A stretch of DNA of 64,000 nt from Pseudomonas sp. CHM02 (GCF_000612585.1 NZ_JFCA01000008.1:62001-126000), one strand, 5' to 3'; shown: positions 1 through 18,885, counted from the first letter of the stretch. The notes: generated from the letters alone by a model not told the origin. Numbers and translations: made by a program.

Positions 1-148
1 CGGCTACGGCATCGGCGGTCATAAGGGCTATCCAACGCCCGTTCATCTGGAAGCCCTGGCTCGCCTTGGCCCGACGCCTATCCATCGCCGCTCGTTCGCG
101 CCGGTACGCCAGGCGTACGAGCTGCGCGAGAGCCTCAGCGAGGTGTAG
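1..148 (+). CDS. rnhB: Ribonuclease HII, C-terminal fragment
   Basis: This is the last 48 codons of a gene cut by the left edge, read from base 2 to the TAG at 146-148. The peptide contains [20 protein letters not shown] and ends [11 protein letters not shown]..., which is the conserved C-terminal block of bacterial RNase HII, including the H-x-GYPT segment. RNase HII removes RNA from RNA-DNA hybrids and single misincorporated ribonucleotides. Its position just ahead of dnaE is the usual Pseudomonas order (lpxB-rnhB-dnaE). The catalytic acidic residues lie outside the window, so intactness cannot be judged. Confidence 0.9.
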   Translation, partial: GYGIGGHKGYPTPVHLEALARLGPTPIHRRSFAPVRQAYELRESLSEV

Positions 149-224
149 TCGCAAGGCTGATGTTTTGCTCAAGGCCCGGTACAATCCGGGCCTTGTTGTC
201 TCCACGTTTCTAGACAGGATCACT

Positions 225-3746
<3,522 letters not shown>

Positions 3747-3793
3747 CGGTCAGAGATGTCTGATCTCGACTAAACATTTAATCTCGACCTAAA

Positions 3794-3854
3794 CGCGCCT
3801 CTCCCTTAAGGTAGGGCGCGAATAGACCACCGGCTGGCCAGGCACGCCCTGGCC
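3794..3854 (+). promoter_or_regulatory. accA leader with two hairpins
   Basis: The 129-bp dnaE-accA gap contains two inverted repeats. The first is CGCGCC / GGGCGCG at 3794-3820 with an inner CCCT/AGGG pairing. The second is GGCCAGG / CCTGGCC at 3836-3854, ending about 20 bases before the accA ATG. Neither is followed by a T-run, so they do not look like standard intrinsic terminators. They may be leader RNA structures of accA. No promoter could be fixed with confidence. Confidence 0.4.
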
Positions 3855-3875
3855 GTCGACCCAAGACGGACGCTT

Positions 3876-4823
3876 ATGAACCCGAATTTTCTTGATTTCG
3901 AACAGCCGATCGCTGACCTGCAAGCCAAGATTGAAGAACTGCGCCTGGTCGGCAATGACAATTCGCTGAACATTGGCGATGAGATCGCTCGCCTGCAAGA
4001 CAAGAGCAGCACGCTCACCGAAGACATCTTCGGCAAGCTGACCAGCTGGCAGATCGCGCGCCTGGCTCGCCACCCGCGCCGTCCGTACACCCTGGACTAC
4101 ATTCAACACATCTTCACCGAGTTCGACGAGCTGCATGGCGATCGCCACTTCTCGGACGACGCGGCCATCGTGGGCGGTATCGCTCGCCTGGACGACCAGC
4201 CGGTGATGGTGATCGGTCATCAGAAAGGCCGTGAAGTGCGCGAGAAAGTCCGCCGCAACTTCGGCATGCCGCGTCCTGAAGGCTACCGCAAGGCTTGCCG
4301 CCTGATGGAAATGGCCGAGCGCTTCAAGATGCCGATCCTGACCTTCATCGACACCCCGGGTGCCTACCCGGGTATCGACGCTGAAGAACGCAACCAGAGC
4401 GAAGCGATCGCCTGGAACCTGCGTGTCATGGCTCGCCTGAAAACCCCGATCATCGCCACCGTGATTGGTGAAGGCGGTTCCGGCGGTGCACTGGCCATCG
4501 GCGTCTGCGACCAGCTGAACATGCTGCAATACTCGACCTACGCGGTGATCTCGCCGGAAGGTTGCGCCTCGATTTTGTGGAAAACCGCCGAAAAAGCGCC
4601 GGATGCCGCCGAAGCCATGGGCATCACCGCTGATCGTCTTAAAGGCCTGGGCATCGTGGATAAAGTGATCGCCGAGCCATTGGGCGGCGCCCACCGTGAC
4701 CCGGCCGCTGCTGCCGCGACTATCCGCGCCGAGCTGGGCTCGCAACTGGCAATGCTCAAGAAGCTGGACAACGAAGCGCTGCTGGCCCGTCGTTATGAGC
4801 GCCTGATGAGCTACGGTCTGTAA
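3876..4823 (+). CDS. accA: Acetyl-CoA carboxylase carboxyltransferase subunit alpha
   Basis: 315 aa, the normal length for AccA. With AccD it forms the carboxyltransferase that moves the carboxyl group from biotin-BCCP to acetyl-CoA, giving malonyl-CoA for fatty-acid synthesis. The N-terminus [20 protein letters not shown] is the family start. The crotonase-like core is visible with [20 protein letters not shown] and [12 protein letters not shown], which build the CoA/biotin site. It sits between dnaE and tilS, as in other Pseudomonas. The 129-bp leader with hairpins leaves room for its own promoter, although readthrough from dnaE is possible. Confidence 0.97.
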   Translation: MNPNFLDFEQPIADLQAKIEELRLVGNDNSLNIGDEIARLQDKSSTLTEDIFGKLTSWQIARLARHPRRPYTLDYIQHIFTEFDELHGDRHFSDDAAIVGGIARLDDQPVMVIGHQKGREVREKVRRNFGMPRPEGYRKACRLMEMAERFKMPILTFIDTPGAYPGIDAEERNQSEAIAWNLRVMARLKTPIIATVIGEGGSGGALAIGVCDQLNMLQYSTYAVISPEGCASILWKTAEKAPDAAEAMGITADRLKGLGIVDKVIAEPLGGAHRDPAAAAATIRAELGSQLAMLKKLDNEALLARRYERLMSYGL

Positions 4824-4840
4824 GACTAAGCAATACCCAA

Positions 4841-4944
4841 TGTGGGAGCCGGCTTGTGTGGGAGCTGGCTTGCCTGCGATAGCATCGCCTCGGTGCAACT
4901 GCGAAACCGAGGCGCCTGCATCGCGGGCAAGCCACGCTCCCACA
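4841..4944. repeat. REP palindrome pair (GTGGGAGC type) with duplicated head
   Basis: Head TGTGGGAGCTGGCTTGCCTGCGAT at about 4857-4880 pairs with the inverted arm CATCGCGGGCAAGCCACGCTCCCACA at 4919-4944, forming a large cruciform between accA and tilS. A partial extra copy of the head (TGTGGGAGCCGGCTTG, 4841-4856) precedes it directly, so the left end is a tandem duplication. This is a typical Pseudomonas REP doublet and could also act as an mRNA 3' stabiliser or terminator for accA. Confidence 0.85.
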
Positions 4945-4998
4945 TTTGCTTTGTGTATGCTTGGCTAACGTATTCCAGATTTGCGGCGGTAACCTGTG

Positions 4999-6330
4999 AT
5001 GAAGACATCTCTTCCCGCCAAACTCTTGCAAGCTCTGTCACCCTGGCGCAACGCCCCGGCCTGGCACATCGCATTCTCCGGTGGCCTGGATTCCACTGTC
5101 CTGCTGCACCTCCTGGCCTCCCTGGCAAACACCGAAAACCTGCCGCCCCTCAGTGCTGTCCATGTCCACCATGGTCTACAAGCGGCTGCCGACGCCTGGC
5201 CTGCTCACTGCCAGTCGATATGCGACAGTCTGGGCGTGCCGTTGCGCGTGATGCGTGTGCAGGTGCAACCCGGTGCCAGCCTTGAGCGTGCCGCCCGTGA
5301 CGCGCGCTACCGGGCATTTACCGAGGTGACGGGGGCAGGGCAAGTGTTGCTGACGGGCCAGCATCGCGATGATCAGGTTGAAACCCTGTTGTTCCGCCTG
5401 CTGCGTGGGGCAGGGGTACGCGGGTTGGCGGCCATGCCGGCACAGCGCCCATTGGCGGACGGCTATCTGGTGCGGCCGTTGCTGGATGTCTCGCGTGAAG
5501 GGTTGGAAGCCTACGCCCGCGAGCATCAACTCAAGTGGATCGAAGACCCGTCCAACGCTGATCTGCGGTTTTCACGCAATTACCTTCGCCATCGCGTGTT
5601 CCCAGTGCTCACGGAGCGCTGGCCCCAGGTCGTCTCAAGCCTGGCGCGTACCGCCGAACACCTGAGTGAAGCCCAAGGCCTGCTGGATGAGCTGGCACGC
5701 ATGGATCTGCTCGCTGCCGATCATCCTTCGCCGTTTCCCTGGCTCCGCGTGCCGTCGTTGGCGCTGGCGCCGCTGCGCGAGCTTTCCGACGCTCGCCAGC
5801 GCAATGCCCTGCGTCATTGGCTCGCGCCACTGACGCGTCTACCTGACAGCGACCACTGGGCCAACTGGTATTCCCTGCGCGATGCCAAGGGTGACGCACA
5901 GCCCCTGTGGCGTCTGGCCGACGGCGAGTTGCACCGCAGTGGCGAACGCATCTGGTGGTTGCCCTCCACAGAGTCGGAATTTTCCGACGCGTCCGTGAGC
6001 TGGCCCGATCCGCAAAACCCACTAGAGTTACCCGGCAATGGACAGCTGAGATTCACGGGCGAGGTGCCTGAAGGCCCGCTGCAGATCCGCTACCGTCAGG
6101 GCGGCGAAATTATCGACGTGTGGGGTCGCGGCCGGCGTGACTTGAAGCGCTTGCTTAACGAAAGTGGGGTGCCGGGTTTCGTCCGTGGCAGATTGCCGCT
6201 GCTGTATCGGGGCGAGCAATTGCTGGGGCTGCCCAGCCTGGCGGGGCTATGGAACACAGCAAGGAACACAGCGCCGGGCGACTGGCAATTACATTGGATG
6301 CCACAGACCTGCGATCAAGGTTTGAGCTGA
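4999..6330 (+). CDS. tilS: tRNA(Ile)-lysidine synthetase
   Basis: 443 aa. TilS attaches lysine to C34 of the minor tRNA-Ile (CAU anticodon) using ATP, converting its identity from Met to Ile. The PP-loop ATP pyrophosphatase signature SGGLDSTVLLHLL lies near residues 30-42, HVHHGLQ follows, and DPSNADLRFSRNYLRHRV is the conserved tRNA-recognition block. The C-terminal domain has LKRLLNESGVP and RGRLPLLY. A GTG directly before the ATG (4996) is an equally possible start; ATG was preferred. The gene follows accA, as in other Pseudomonas. Confidence 0.95.
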   Translation: MKTSLPAKLLQALSPWRNAPAWHIAFSGGLDSTVLLHLLASLANTENLPPLSAVHVHHGLQAAADAWPAHCQSICDSLGVPLRVMRVQVQPGASLERAARDARYRAFTEVTGAGQVLLTGQHRDDQVETLLFRLLRGAGVRGLAAMPAQRPLADGYLVRPLLDVSREGLEAYAREHQLKWIEDPSNADLRFSRNYLRHRVFPVLTERWPQVVSSLARTAEHLSEAQGLLDELARMDLLAADHPSPFPWLRVPSLALAPLRELSDARQRNALRHWLAPLTRLPDSDHWANWYSLRDAKGDAQPLWRLADGELHRSGERIWWLPSTESEFSDASVSWPDPQNPLELPGNGQLRFTGEVPEGPLQIRYRQGGEIIDVWGRGRRDLKRLLNESGVPGFVRGRLPLLYRGEQLLGLPSLAGLWNTARNTAPGDWQLHWMPQTCDQGLS

Positions 6331-9086
<2,756 letters not shown>

Positions 9087-9100
9087 GATCACGATCCCTG

Positions 9101-9182
9101 TGTAGGAGCCGGCTTGCCGGCGATGGCGTCAGGTGCATCGCCGCAAGGCATACGCCCCATCGCCGGCAAGCCGGCTCCTACA
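9101..9182. repeat. REP palindrome pair (TGTAGGAGCCGGCTTGCC type)
   Basis: TGTAGGAGCCGGCTTGCCGG with GCGAT at the left is mirrored by ATCGCCGGCAAGCCGGCTCCTACA at the right, about 82 bp in all, in the kdsA-eno gap. The arms are almost perfect inverted copies. This is a standard fluorescens-group REP doublet and is non-coding. Confidence 0.88.
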
Positions 9183-9214
9183 ATGTGCACCACAAGTTAA
9201 ATCGAGCGGTATAG

Positions 9215-10537
<1,323 letters not shown>

Positions 10538-10631
10538 TCGCTAGTTGATGGTAAAGCATGGTAAAAAGTCGGCGAATTGCGTCGGAAAACTCACGACAGT
10601 GTGTAATTCGACGCTAATCTGATGGCTATCA

Positions 10632-10663
10632 AGCACAAGCCTGGTTTTTCCAGGCTTCGTGCT
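10632..10663 (+). terminator. Hairpin downstream of eno
   Basis: AAGCCTGG (10637-10644) and CCAGGCTT (10650-10657) form an 8-bp perfect stem around a TTTTT loop, extended by AGCAC / GTGCT with one bulge. It lies about 95 bp after the eno stop and 60 bp before ftsB. No T-run follows, so it may be a weak or Rho-assisted terminator, or a leader structure of ftsB. Confidence 0.55.
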
Positions 10664-10721
10664 ATCAGTTGCTGCAAAAGTTTTGCATGGCGGTCTTTTT
10701 TCACTGGATACCCGATATTCG

Positions 10722-11000
10722 ATGCGCAGTCCCAATTGGTTGTTCCTCGTCTTGCTCTTGTTGCTGGCTGGCCTGCAGTACCGCCTATGGGTGGGTAATG
10801 GCAGTTTTGCGCAGGTAAAAGACCTGACCCAGCAAATTGCCGACCAGCACGCCGAAAACGAACGCCTGCTGGAGCGCAACCGCGTCCTCGATGCCGAAGT
10901 GCTCGAGCTGAAAAAAGGTACGGAGACCGTTGAAGAACGGGCCCGTCATGAACTGGGCATGGTCAAGGAGGGCGAAACCCTCTACCAGTTGGCCCAATGA
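10722..11000 (+). CDS. ftsB: Cell division protein FtsB
   Basis: 92 aa. FtsB is a bitopic inner-membrane protein that forms the FtsQLB complex and activates septal peptidoglycan synthesis. The ATG at 10722 gives a short cytoplasmic end, a transmembrane helix (WLFLVLLLLLAGLQYRLW, about residues 5-22), then a leucine-zipper coiled coil (LTQQIADQHAENERLLERN) and the conserved GTETVEERARHELGMVKEGE. The frame is open 21 codons upstream, but that extension would place residues before the membrane anchor. It overlaps ispD by 4 bases (ATGA), indicating translational coupling. Confidence 0.93.
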   Translation: MRSPNWLFLVLLLLLAGLQYRLWVGNGSFAQVKDLTQQIADQHAENERLLERNRVLDAEVLELKKGTETVEERARHELGMVKEGETLYQLAQ

Positions 11001-11704
11001 GTACCCGTTTGCCGGCCTTCTGGGCCGTGATTCCTGCCGCGGGCGTCGGTGCCCGTATGGCCGCGGACCGTCCCAAGCAATACTTGCAACTGGGCGGGCG
11101 CACCATTCTCGAACACAGCCTTGGCTGTTTTCTTGACCATCCAGACCTTAAAGGGTTGGTGGTCAGTCTTGCTGTAGATGATCCTTATTGGCCGGACCTG
11201 CCTTGCGCCAACGACCCGCGCATTGTGCGTGCGGACGGCGGCGACGAGCGTTCGGGGTCCGTGCTCAACGCGCTGCTGCAACTCAATGCCCTGGGCGCCA
11301 GCGATGACGATTGGGTGTTGGTGCACGATGCGGCACGGCCAAACCTGAGCCGCGATGATCTCGACAAGTTATTAAGCGAGCTGGCGAACGACCCTGTGGG
11401 TGGTCTGTTGGCCGTGCCGGCCCGCGACACCCTCAAACGCGTCGACAAACAGGGGCGCGTGGTCGAAACCGTCGACCGCAGCCTGATCTGGCAGGCCTAC
11501 ACGCCGCAGATGTTCCGCCTGGGTGCTTTGCACCGTGCTTTGGCCGACAGCCTGGTGGCGGATGCTGTCATCACCGATGAAGCGTCAGCCATGGAATGGT
11601 CCGGCCAGGCGCCGCGCCTGATCGAAGGGCGCTCGGACAATATCAAGGTGACCCGGCCGGAAGATCTGGAGTGGTTGCGGCTGCGGTGGGCGAATCGCGG
11701 GTAG
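10997..11704 (+). CDS. ispD: 2-C-methyl-D-erythritol 4-phosphate cytidylyltransferase
   Basis: 235 aa. This is the third enzyme of the MEP isoprenoid pathway: it joins MEP and CTP into CDP-ME. The nucleotide-binding start AVIPAAGVGARMAADRPKQYL is complete (G-x-G-x-R-M and PKQY), followed by VHDAARPN and TPQMFR. It overlaps ftsB by 4 bases. The partner gene ispF lies about 3.1 kb downstream, separated by the formaldehyde genes, which is the common Pseudomonas arrangement. Confidence 0.96.
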   Translation: MSTRLPAFWAVIPAAGVGARMAADRPKQYLQLGGRTILEHSLGCFLDHPDLKGLVVSLAVDDPYWPDLPCANDPRIVRADGGDERSGSVLNALLQLNALGASDDDWVLVHDAARPNLSRDDLDKLLSELANDPVGGLLAVPARDTLKRVDKQGRVVETVDRSLIWQAYTPQMFRLGALHRALADSLVADAVITDEASAMEWSGQAPRLIEGRSDNIKVTRPEDLEWLRLRWANRG

Positions 11705-11725
11705 GCAGTTAAACCGCGTCGATTT

Positions 11726-11806
11726 CATCGCAGGCAAGCCAGCTCCCACATTGACCGCCTTTACCCTATAGGAACGCAGTCAATGTGGGAGCTGGCTTGC
11801 CTGCGA
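11726..11806. repeat. REP palindrome pair (GTGGGAGC type)
   Basis: CATCGCAGGCAAGCCAGCTCCCACA (11726-11750) is mirrored by TGTGGGAGCTGGCTTGCCTGCGA (11784-11806). The element fills the space between the convergent ends of ispD and the LysR gene. The orientation is tail-first, so the two conserved heads face each other across the loop. Confidence 0.87.
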
Positions 11807-11831
11807 AGAGGCCGGCACAAACAGCCAATAA

Positions 11832-12728
11832 TCACTGGCTGTACTCCGGCCGCCCAGCCAAACCCTCCTTCAAGAAATCCACTAACTTCCTGACCTTCGG
11901 CGACAAATGCCGCTGCTGCGGATACAGCGCCCACACCGCTGTATTTGGCGGCTGATGCGCCTCCAGCAACGACACCAGCGCGCCATTGTGCAGGTGCTCC
12001 AGCACGTAATAATCCGGCAACTGGCACAACCCCACTCCTTGCAGTGCCGCATCCAGTACTGCCTGCCCACTGTTGCAACGCCAGTTTCCCTGCACGCGCT
12101 GGGAAAATTCCCGCCCGTCCTGGGCTAGTTGCCAGATATCCGAGCTGCCAATCAGGCAGTTATGCCGACTCAATTCCGACAAGCTGTGTGGCCGGCCGTA
12201 TCGCGCCAGGTACGATGGCGACGCACACAGGTACATACGTCTGGGCGCCAGCCGGCTGGCGACCATGCGTGAATCCTGCAAACGCCCCAGGCGAATCGCC
12301 AGGTCGAGGCCTTCGTGCACCAGGTCCAACTGGCGGTTGCTCAGCTCGATATCCACGCGCAACTGGGGATACAGCCCCATGAACCGCGTGACCAGCGGCA
12401 CGATAAAGCGTTCGCCGTACGCCACCGCGCAGGTCATGCGCAACATGCCCTTGGGTCCGCTGGTGAGGTCGCCCACTGCGCGCAGGGCTTCTTCGCGACC
12501 GTCCTGCAGGCGTTGGCAATGCTGCAGGAAGGTCTGGCCCGCTTCGGTCAGGGTCACCTTGCGCGTACTGCGATACAGCAATCGCGTTTGCAGGCGTTCT
12601 TCCAGGCGTGCCACTTGCCGGCTGATGTGCGAAGACGACACCCCCAATCGTTCCGCGGCTGCGGTGAATTGGCTGCATTCGGCAACTGCGACGAACTCAT
12701 CGATGCCTTCCCAGCGGTTTTCCAACAT
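11832..12728 (-). CDS. LysR-family transcriptional regulator beside the formaldehyde genes
   Basis: 298 aa with a normal LysR layout. The N-terminal winged helix-turn-helix contains FVAVAECSQFTAAAERLGVS and SHISRQVARLEERL (residues about 10-45), and the LysR substrate-binding domain fills the rest. It is transcribed divergently from adhC with a 109-bp shared promoter region, so it probably controls adhC-fghA; this is inference from position. The effector is unknown. The C-terminal segment is of the CrgA/GcvA-like class, with DLAIRLGRLQDSRMVASRL. No defect is visible. Confidence 0.88.
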   Translation of the reverse strand: MLENRWEGIDEFVAVAECSQFTAAAERLGVSSSHISRQVARLEERLQTRLLYRSTRKVTLTEAGQTFLQHCQRLQDGREEALRAVGDLTSGPKGMLRMTCAVAYGERFIVPLVTRFMGLYPQLRVDIELSNRQLDLVHEGLDLAIRLGRLQDSRMVASRLAPRRMYLCASPSYLARYGRPHSLSELSRHNCLIGSSDIWQLAQDGREFSQRVQGNWRCNSGQAVLDAALQGVGLCQLPDYYVLEHLHNGALVSLLEAHQPPNTAVWALYPQQRHLSPKVRKLVDFLKEGLAGRPEYSQ

Positions 12729-12819
12729 CGCGATTATCCCTGTACAGCAATAAAGTTTTGCTTTTGTCCGGATTATTCATCAACCAGCCATGTTTTACAC
12801 TCACCGTCTCAGTTTTTAA

Positions 12820-13950
<1,131 letters not shown>

Positions 13951-13958
13951 GGTCGGCC

Positions 13959-14804
13959 ATGAGTCTGGAAAACCTGTCGTGCCAGAAAAGCTTCGGCGGC
14001 TGGCATAAACGCTACAAGCATCACTCCGATGTGCTCGGCTGCGACATGACCTTCGCTGTCTACCTGCCACCGCAAGCAGAGCAGGGCGGCAAGTTGCCGG
14101 TGCTGTACTGGTTGTCCGGTCTCACCTGCACCGATGAGAACTTCATGCAGAAGGCCGGCGCCCAGCGCATGGCCGCCGAACTGGGGTTGATCATCGTCGC
14201 ACCAGACACCAGCCCGCGCGGACCGGGCGTGCCGGGCGACCCGGATAACGCCTGGGACTTCGGCCTCGGCGCCGGCTTCTATCTGAATGCCACACAGGAG
14301 CCCTGGGCCCAGCACTATCGGATGCATGACTACGTGGTGCAGGAATTGCCAGCGTTGGTTGAGGCGCATTTCCCGGCTTCGACCAAGCGTGGCATCAGCG
14401 GCCACTCCATGGGCGGCCACGGTGCGCTGGTGTGTGCACTGCGCAACCCAGGCCGTTACCTGTCGGTGTCGGCGTTTTCGCCGATCAACAACCCGATGGA
14501 CTGTCCGTGGGGGCAGAAAGCCTTTTCCCGTTACTTGGGCGAAGAGCGTTCAAAATGGCGTGAGTGGGATGCCTGCGTGCTGATCAGCGAAGCCTCGGAA
14601 AAGCTGCCGCTGTTGGTGGACCAGGGTGACCGCGACGATTTCCTCGCCGTGCAACTCAAGCCAGAAGCCCTGCAACAAGCGGCCAAGGCGGCCAACCATC
14701 CGTTGGAATTGCGCCTGCAACCCGGCTACGACCACAGCTACTTCTTTATCGCCAGCTTCATCGAAGATCATTTGCGGCACCATGGCCGTGCTTTGCTCGG
14801 TTAA
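13959..14804 (+). CDS. fghA: S-formylglutathione hydrolase
   Basis: 281 aa alpha/beta hydrolase of the esterase D family. It hydrolyses S-formylglutathione to formate and glutathione, completing glutathione-dependent formaldehyde detoxification begun by AdhC. The nucleophile is Ser150 in the elbow [10 protein letters not shown]. The oxyanion and substrate regions [18 protein letters not shown] and DTSPRG are present, and the C-terminal His lies in [16 protein letters not shown]. It starts 8 bp after adhC and ends just before the ispF promoter region. Confidence 0.96.
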   Translation: MSLENLSCQKSFGGWHKRYKHHSDVLGCDMTFAVYLPPQAEQGGKLPVLYWLSGLTCTDENFMQKAGAQRMAAELGLIIVAPDTSPRGPGVPGDPDNAWDFGLGAGFYLNATQEPWAQHYRMHDYVVQELPALVEAHFPASTKRGISGHSMGGHGALVCALRNPGRYLSVSAFSPINNPMDCPWGQKAFSRYLGEERSKWREWDACVLISEASEKLPLLVDQGDRDDFLAVQLKPEALQQAAKAANHPLELRLQPGYDHSYFFIASFIEDHLRHHGRALLG

Positions 14805-14821
14805 TGTGAGGCAAAAGTAGG

Positions 14822-14858
14822 TAGAATCACGCCCTGAATTAAATCGGGGCGTTTTTTT
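14822..14858 (+). promoter_or_regulatory. Promoter-like box and terminator-like hairpin abutting the ispF start
   Basis: TAGAAT at 14822-14827 resembles a -10 box. It is followed by CGCCCTG (14830-14836), an 8-base loop, CGGGGCG (14845-14851) and seven Ts (14852-14858), and the ispF ATG begins at 14859. The structure is that of an intrinsic terminator, plausibly ending the fghA transcript, yet its T-run touches the ispF start codon and leaves no free Shine-Dalgarno. Confidence 0.6.
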
Positions 14859-15332
14859 ATGCGTATTGGCCACGGCTACGATGTGCACCGTTTCGCCGAA
14901 GGCGATTTCATCACCCTGGGCGGCGTGCGCATTGCACACCATCATGGGTTGCTGGCTCATTCCGACGGCGACGTTGTGTTGCATGCCTTGAGCGATGCCT
15001 TGCTCGGCGCGGCGGCGTTGGGCGATATCGGCAAGCATTTTCCGGACACCGACCCGACCTTCAAGGGCGCGGACAGCCGTGTATTGCTGCGCCACGTGGT
15101 CGGCCTGATCCACGCCAAGGGCTGGAAGGTCGGCAACGTCGACAACACCATCGTGGCCCAGGCGCCGAAGATGGCCCCCCATATCGAGTCGATGCGCGCG
15201 CTGATAGCCGCCGACCTGCACATTGAACTGGATCAAGTGAACGTGAAAGCCACCACCACCGAAAAACTCGGGTTCACCGGTCGTGAAGAGGGCATCGCCG
15301 TGCACTCCGTTGCCTTGTTGCTGCGCGCATGA
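14859..15332 (+). CDS. ispF: 2-C-methyl-D-erythritol 2,4-cyclodiphosphate synthase
   Basis: 157 aa, normal length. IspF closes CDP-ME 2-phosphate into the cyclic diphosphate, the fifth MEP-pathway step. The start [12 protein letters not shown] is the family N-terminus and carries the zinc ligands (D-x-H), so the unusual upstream hairpin does not mean a misplaced start. Further motifs are [29 protein letters not shown] and the C-terminal [17 protein letters not shown]. It overlaps truD by 4 bases (ATGA). Confidence 0.97.
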   Translation: MRIGHGYDVHRFAEGDFITLGGVRIAHHHGLLAHSDGDVVLHALSDALLGAAALGDIGKHFPDTDPTFKGADSRVLLRHVVGLIHAKGWKVGNVDNTIVAQAPKMAPHIESMRALIAADLHIELDQVNVKATTTEKLGFTGREEGIAVHSVALLLRA

Positions 15333-16374
15333 ATGATCTGCAACTGTTGGGGCCACGGGCCTATGGCGAGGCCCTGGGCAGCGCGGTCCTGAAGGCGACC
15401 GCCGAAGACTTCCAGGTCGACGAAGTGCTGGACATTCCGCTGACCGGCGAGGGCGAGCACCTGTGGTTGTGGGTCGAGAAGCGCGGCCTCAACACCGAGG
15501 AAGCGGCGCGGCGTATCGCCAAGGCGGCAGGCGTGCCGTTGCGTACCGTCAGCTATGCCGGGCTCAAGGACCGCCAGGCATTGACCCGCCAGTGGTTCAG
15601 CGTGCAGCTGCCGGGCAAGGCCGATCCGGACATGAGCGCAGCAGAAAACGACACGCTCAAGATCCTCAAGACCGGTCGCCACAAGCGCAAGCTGCAGCGC
15701 GGCGCGCATTCGGCCAACGGTTTTACCTTGCGCCTGACGCAGTTGGCCGGTGATACCGCCGCCATCGACGCGCGGTTGCAACTGATTGCCCAGCATGGCA
15801 TTCCGAACTATTTCGGTGCCCAGCGCTTTGGCCACAACGGCGGCAATGTGGTGGACGCTCGCGAGTGGGCCGCACGCAAAGCCTTGCCGGAGCAACGCAA
15901 TGTGCGGTCGCGGCTGCTGTCCACGGCGCGCAGTTTCCTGTTCAACAAGGTGTTGGCGGCACGTGTGGCCGACGGTTCCTGGCAGCGTGCCCAGGTCGGC
16001 GACCTGCTGGCGTTTACCGACAGCCGCAGTTTTTTCCCGGCCGGCGAAGCGGAATGCAATGATCCGCGCCTGGCGATTCTGGACCTGCACCCCACCGGGC
16101 CGCAGTGGGGCGAAGGCGATTCGCCCGCCAGCGGTGCAACCTTTGAGCTGGAACAGGCGGTTGCCGCCGGTGAAGCCGACCTGCGCGATTGGCTGGTGAA
16201 TGCCGGCATGAGCCAGGAACGTCGCATTCTGCGACTGCCCATTGGCGGTTTGACGTGGCATTATCCCTCGCTGGACATTCTGCAATTGGAATTCGTCCTG
16301 CCGGCCGGATGCTTCGCCACTGTCTTGGTGCGCGAGCTTGTTGATCTGGTGCCGGTGGGGCAGACGGACAACCC

Positions 16375-16387
<13 letters not shown>
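15329..16387 (+). CDS. truD: tRNA pseudouridine(13) synthase
   Basis: 352 aa. TruD makes pseudouridine at position 13 of tRNA-Glu. The catalytic Asp81 lies in the family motif [17 protein letters not shown]. Further conserved blocks are [18 protein letters not shown] and the C-terminal [14 protein letters not shown]. It is coupled to ispF (4-base overlap) and overlaps surE by 13 bases, so ispF-truD-surE-pcm form one tightly packed operon. Confidence 0.96.
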
Positions 16388-17801
<1,414 letters not shown>

Positions 17802-18008
17802 TCAATTTTTACCGGCGGTGAATTCTGCTGGCGGGGATGTGTCTTACAGCGGGGTTCATTGAGTCAACATGACTGGCGCAACGATTCAACACGCTGAATG
17901 ATTGGTTTCAGACGTGTGCCGGTAAAACTCCAATGCCCAGTTATACTTGCGTCATATTTCAAGCCTGATACAGGCGTTCATGTTCAGCCACCACAAAGGG
18001 AGCGGCGG

Positions 18009-18845
18009 GTGAGTCTCACAGGTCTTGCGCAGCGTATGAGTAAAACAAGCTTTCATCGACTGGTGCTTGGCCTTGTCTTCAGTTCCGTGCTGGTAGGGTG
18101 TTCCAGCTCCCCAAGTAGCGGCGCGCGGGTAGTTGACCGTAATAATGCCGTACCGCAGAAGCCGACGGTCACCACCGGGCAATACGTGGTACGCAAAGGC
18201 GACACGTTGTTCTCGATTGCCTTCCGTTATGGCTGGGACTACAAGGCGCTCGCAGCTCGTAACAATATTCCGGTGCCCTACACGATACATCCCGGTCAGA
18301 CGATTCGCTTCGACGGTCGTACCGGTTCAACGCCCACGGCGGTTGTGACAAACACTGGATCTTCGCCGTCGTCCTCGAGCAAAACCACCCTCATCACCCG
18401 ACCTGCGGGCACCGCCGCACCGGCCCCTGCGGCCAAGCCGGCACCCGCGCCACTGCCGCCTGCAGGGCCTGCACCGACTGGTTGGGGATGGCCTTCAAAC
18501 GGGGTCCTTATTGGAAAATTCTCTTCAAACGGTAGTTTGAATAAAGGCATTGATATCGCCGGGGATTTGGGACAGCCTGTTTTAGCTGCGTCTGATGGGA
18601 CAGTGGTGTACGCCGGGAGTGGTTTACGGGGCTACGGCGAGCTGGTCATCATCAAACACAGCGATACCTACGTCAGTGCTTACGGCCACAACCGTAGGCT
18701 GTTGGTTCGGGAGGGGCAGCAGGTCAAAGTCGGACAGACAATTGCCGAAATGGGGTCAACTGGTACAGACCGGGTGAAACTGCACTTTGAGATTCGCCGT
18801 CAAGGGAAGCCTGTAGATCCGCTGCAATTCCTGCCCCGTCGTTGA
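18009..18845 (+). CDS. nlpD: NlpD-like lipoprotein with LysM and degenerate LytM (M23) domains
   Basis: 278 aa from a GTG start with an AAAGGGAG ribosome site. The N-terminus has a lipobox (SSVLVGC), so it should be an outer-membrane lipoprotein. A LysM domain (QYVVRKGDTLFSIAFRYGW, about residues 55-100) binds peptidoglycan; a Pro/Ala-rich linker leads to a LytM domain. The M23 zinc ligands are missing: the segment reads NKGIDIAGD instead of H-x3-D and VKLHFEI instead of H-x-H. It is therefore probably an amidase activator, as known for NlpD. The main rpoS promoter lies within nlpD in related species. Confidence 0.92.
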   Translation: MSLTGLAQRMSKTSFHRLVLGLVFSSVLVGCSSSPSSGARVVDRNNAVPQKPTVTTGQYVVRKGDTLFSIAFRYGWDYKALAARNNIPVPYTIHPGQTIRFDGRTGSTPTAVVTNTGSSPSSSSKTTLITRPAGTAAPAPAAKPAPAPLPPAGPAPTGWGWPSNGVLIGKFSSNGSLNKGIDIAGDLGQPVLAASDGTVVYAGSGLRGYGELVIIKHSDTYVSAYGHNRRLLVREGQQVKVGQTIAEMGSTGTDRVKLHFEIRRQGKPVDPLQFLPRR

Positions 18846-18855
18846 TGTGTTGCAC

Positions 18856-18885
18856 AGCCTGTTCCTCACGTAGAAGGAACAGGCT
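18856..18885 (+). promoter_or_regulatory. 10-bp hairpin in the nlpD-rpoS gap
   Basis: AGCCTGTTCC (18856-18865) and GGAACAGGCT (18876-18885) form a perfect 10-bp stem with a 10-base loop. There is no following T-run. It lies about 66 bases before the rpoS start, within what would be the leader of an rpoS mRNA begun inside nlpD. It may be a leader structure or a weak terminator of nlpD. Confidence 0.55.
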
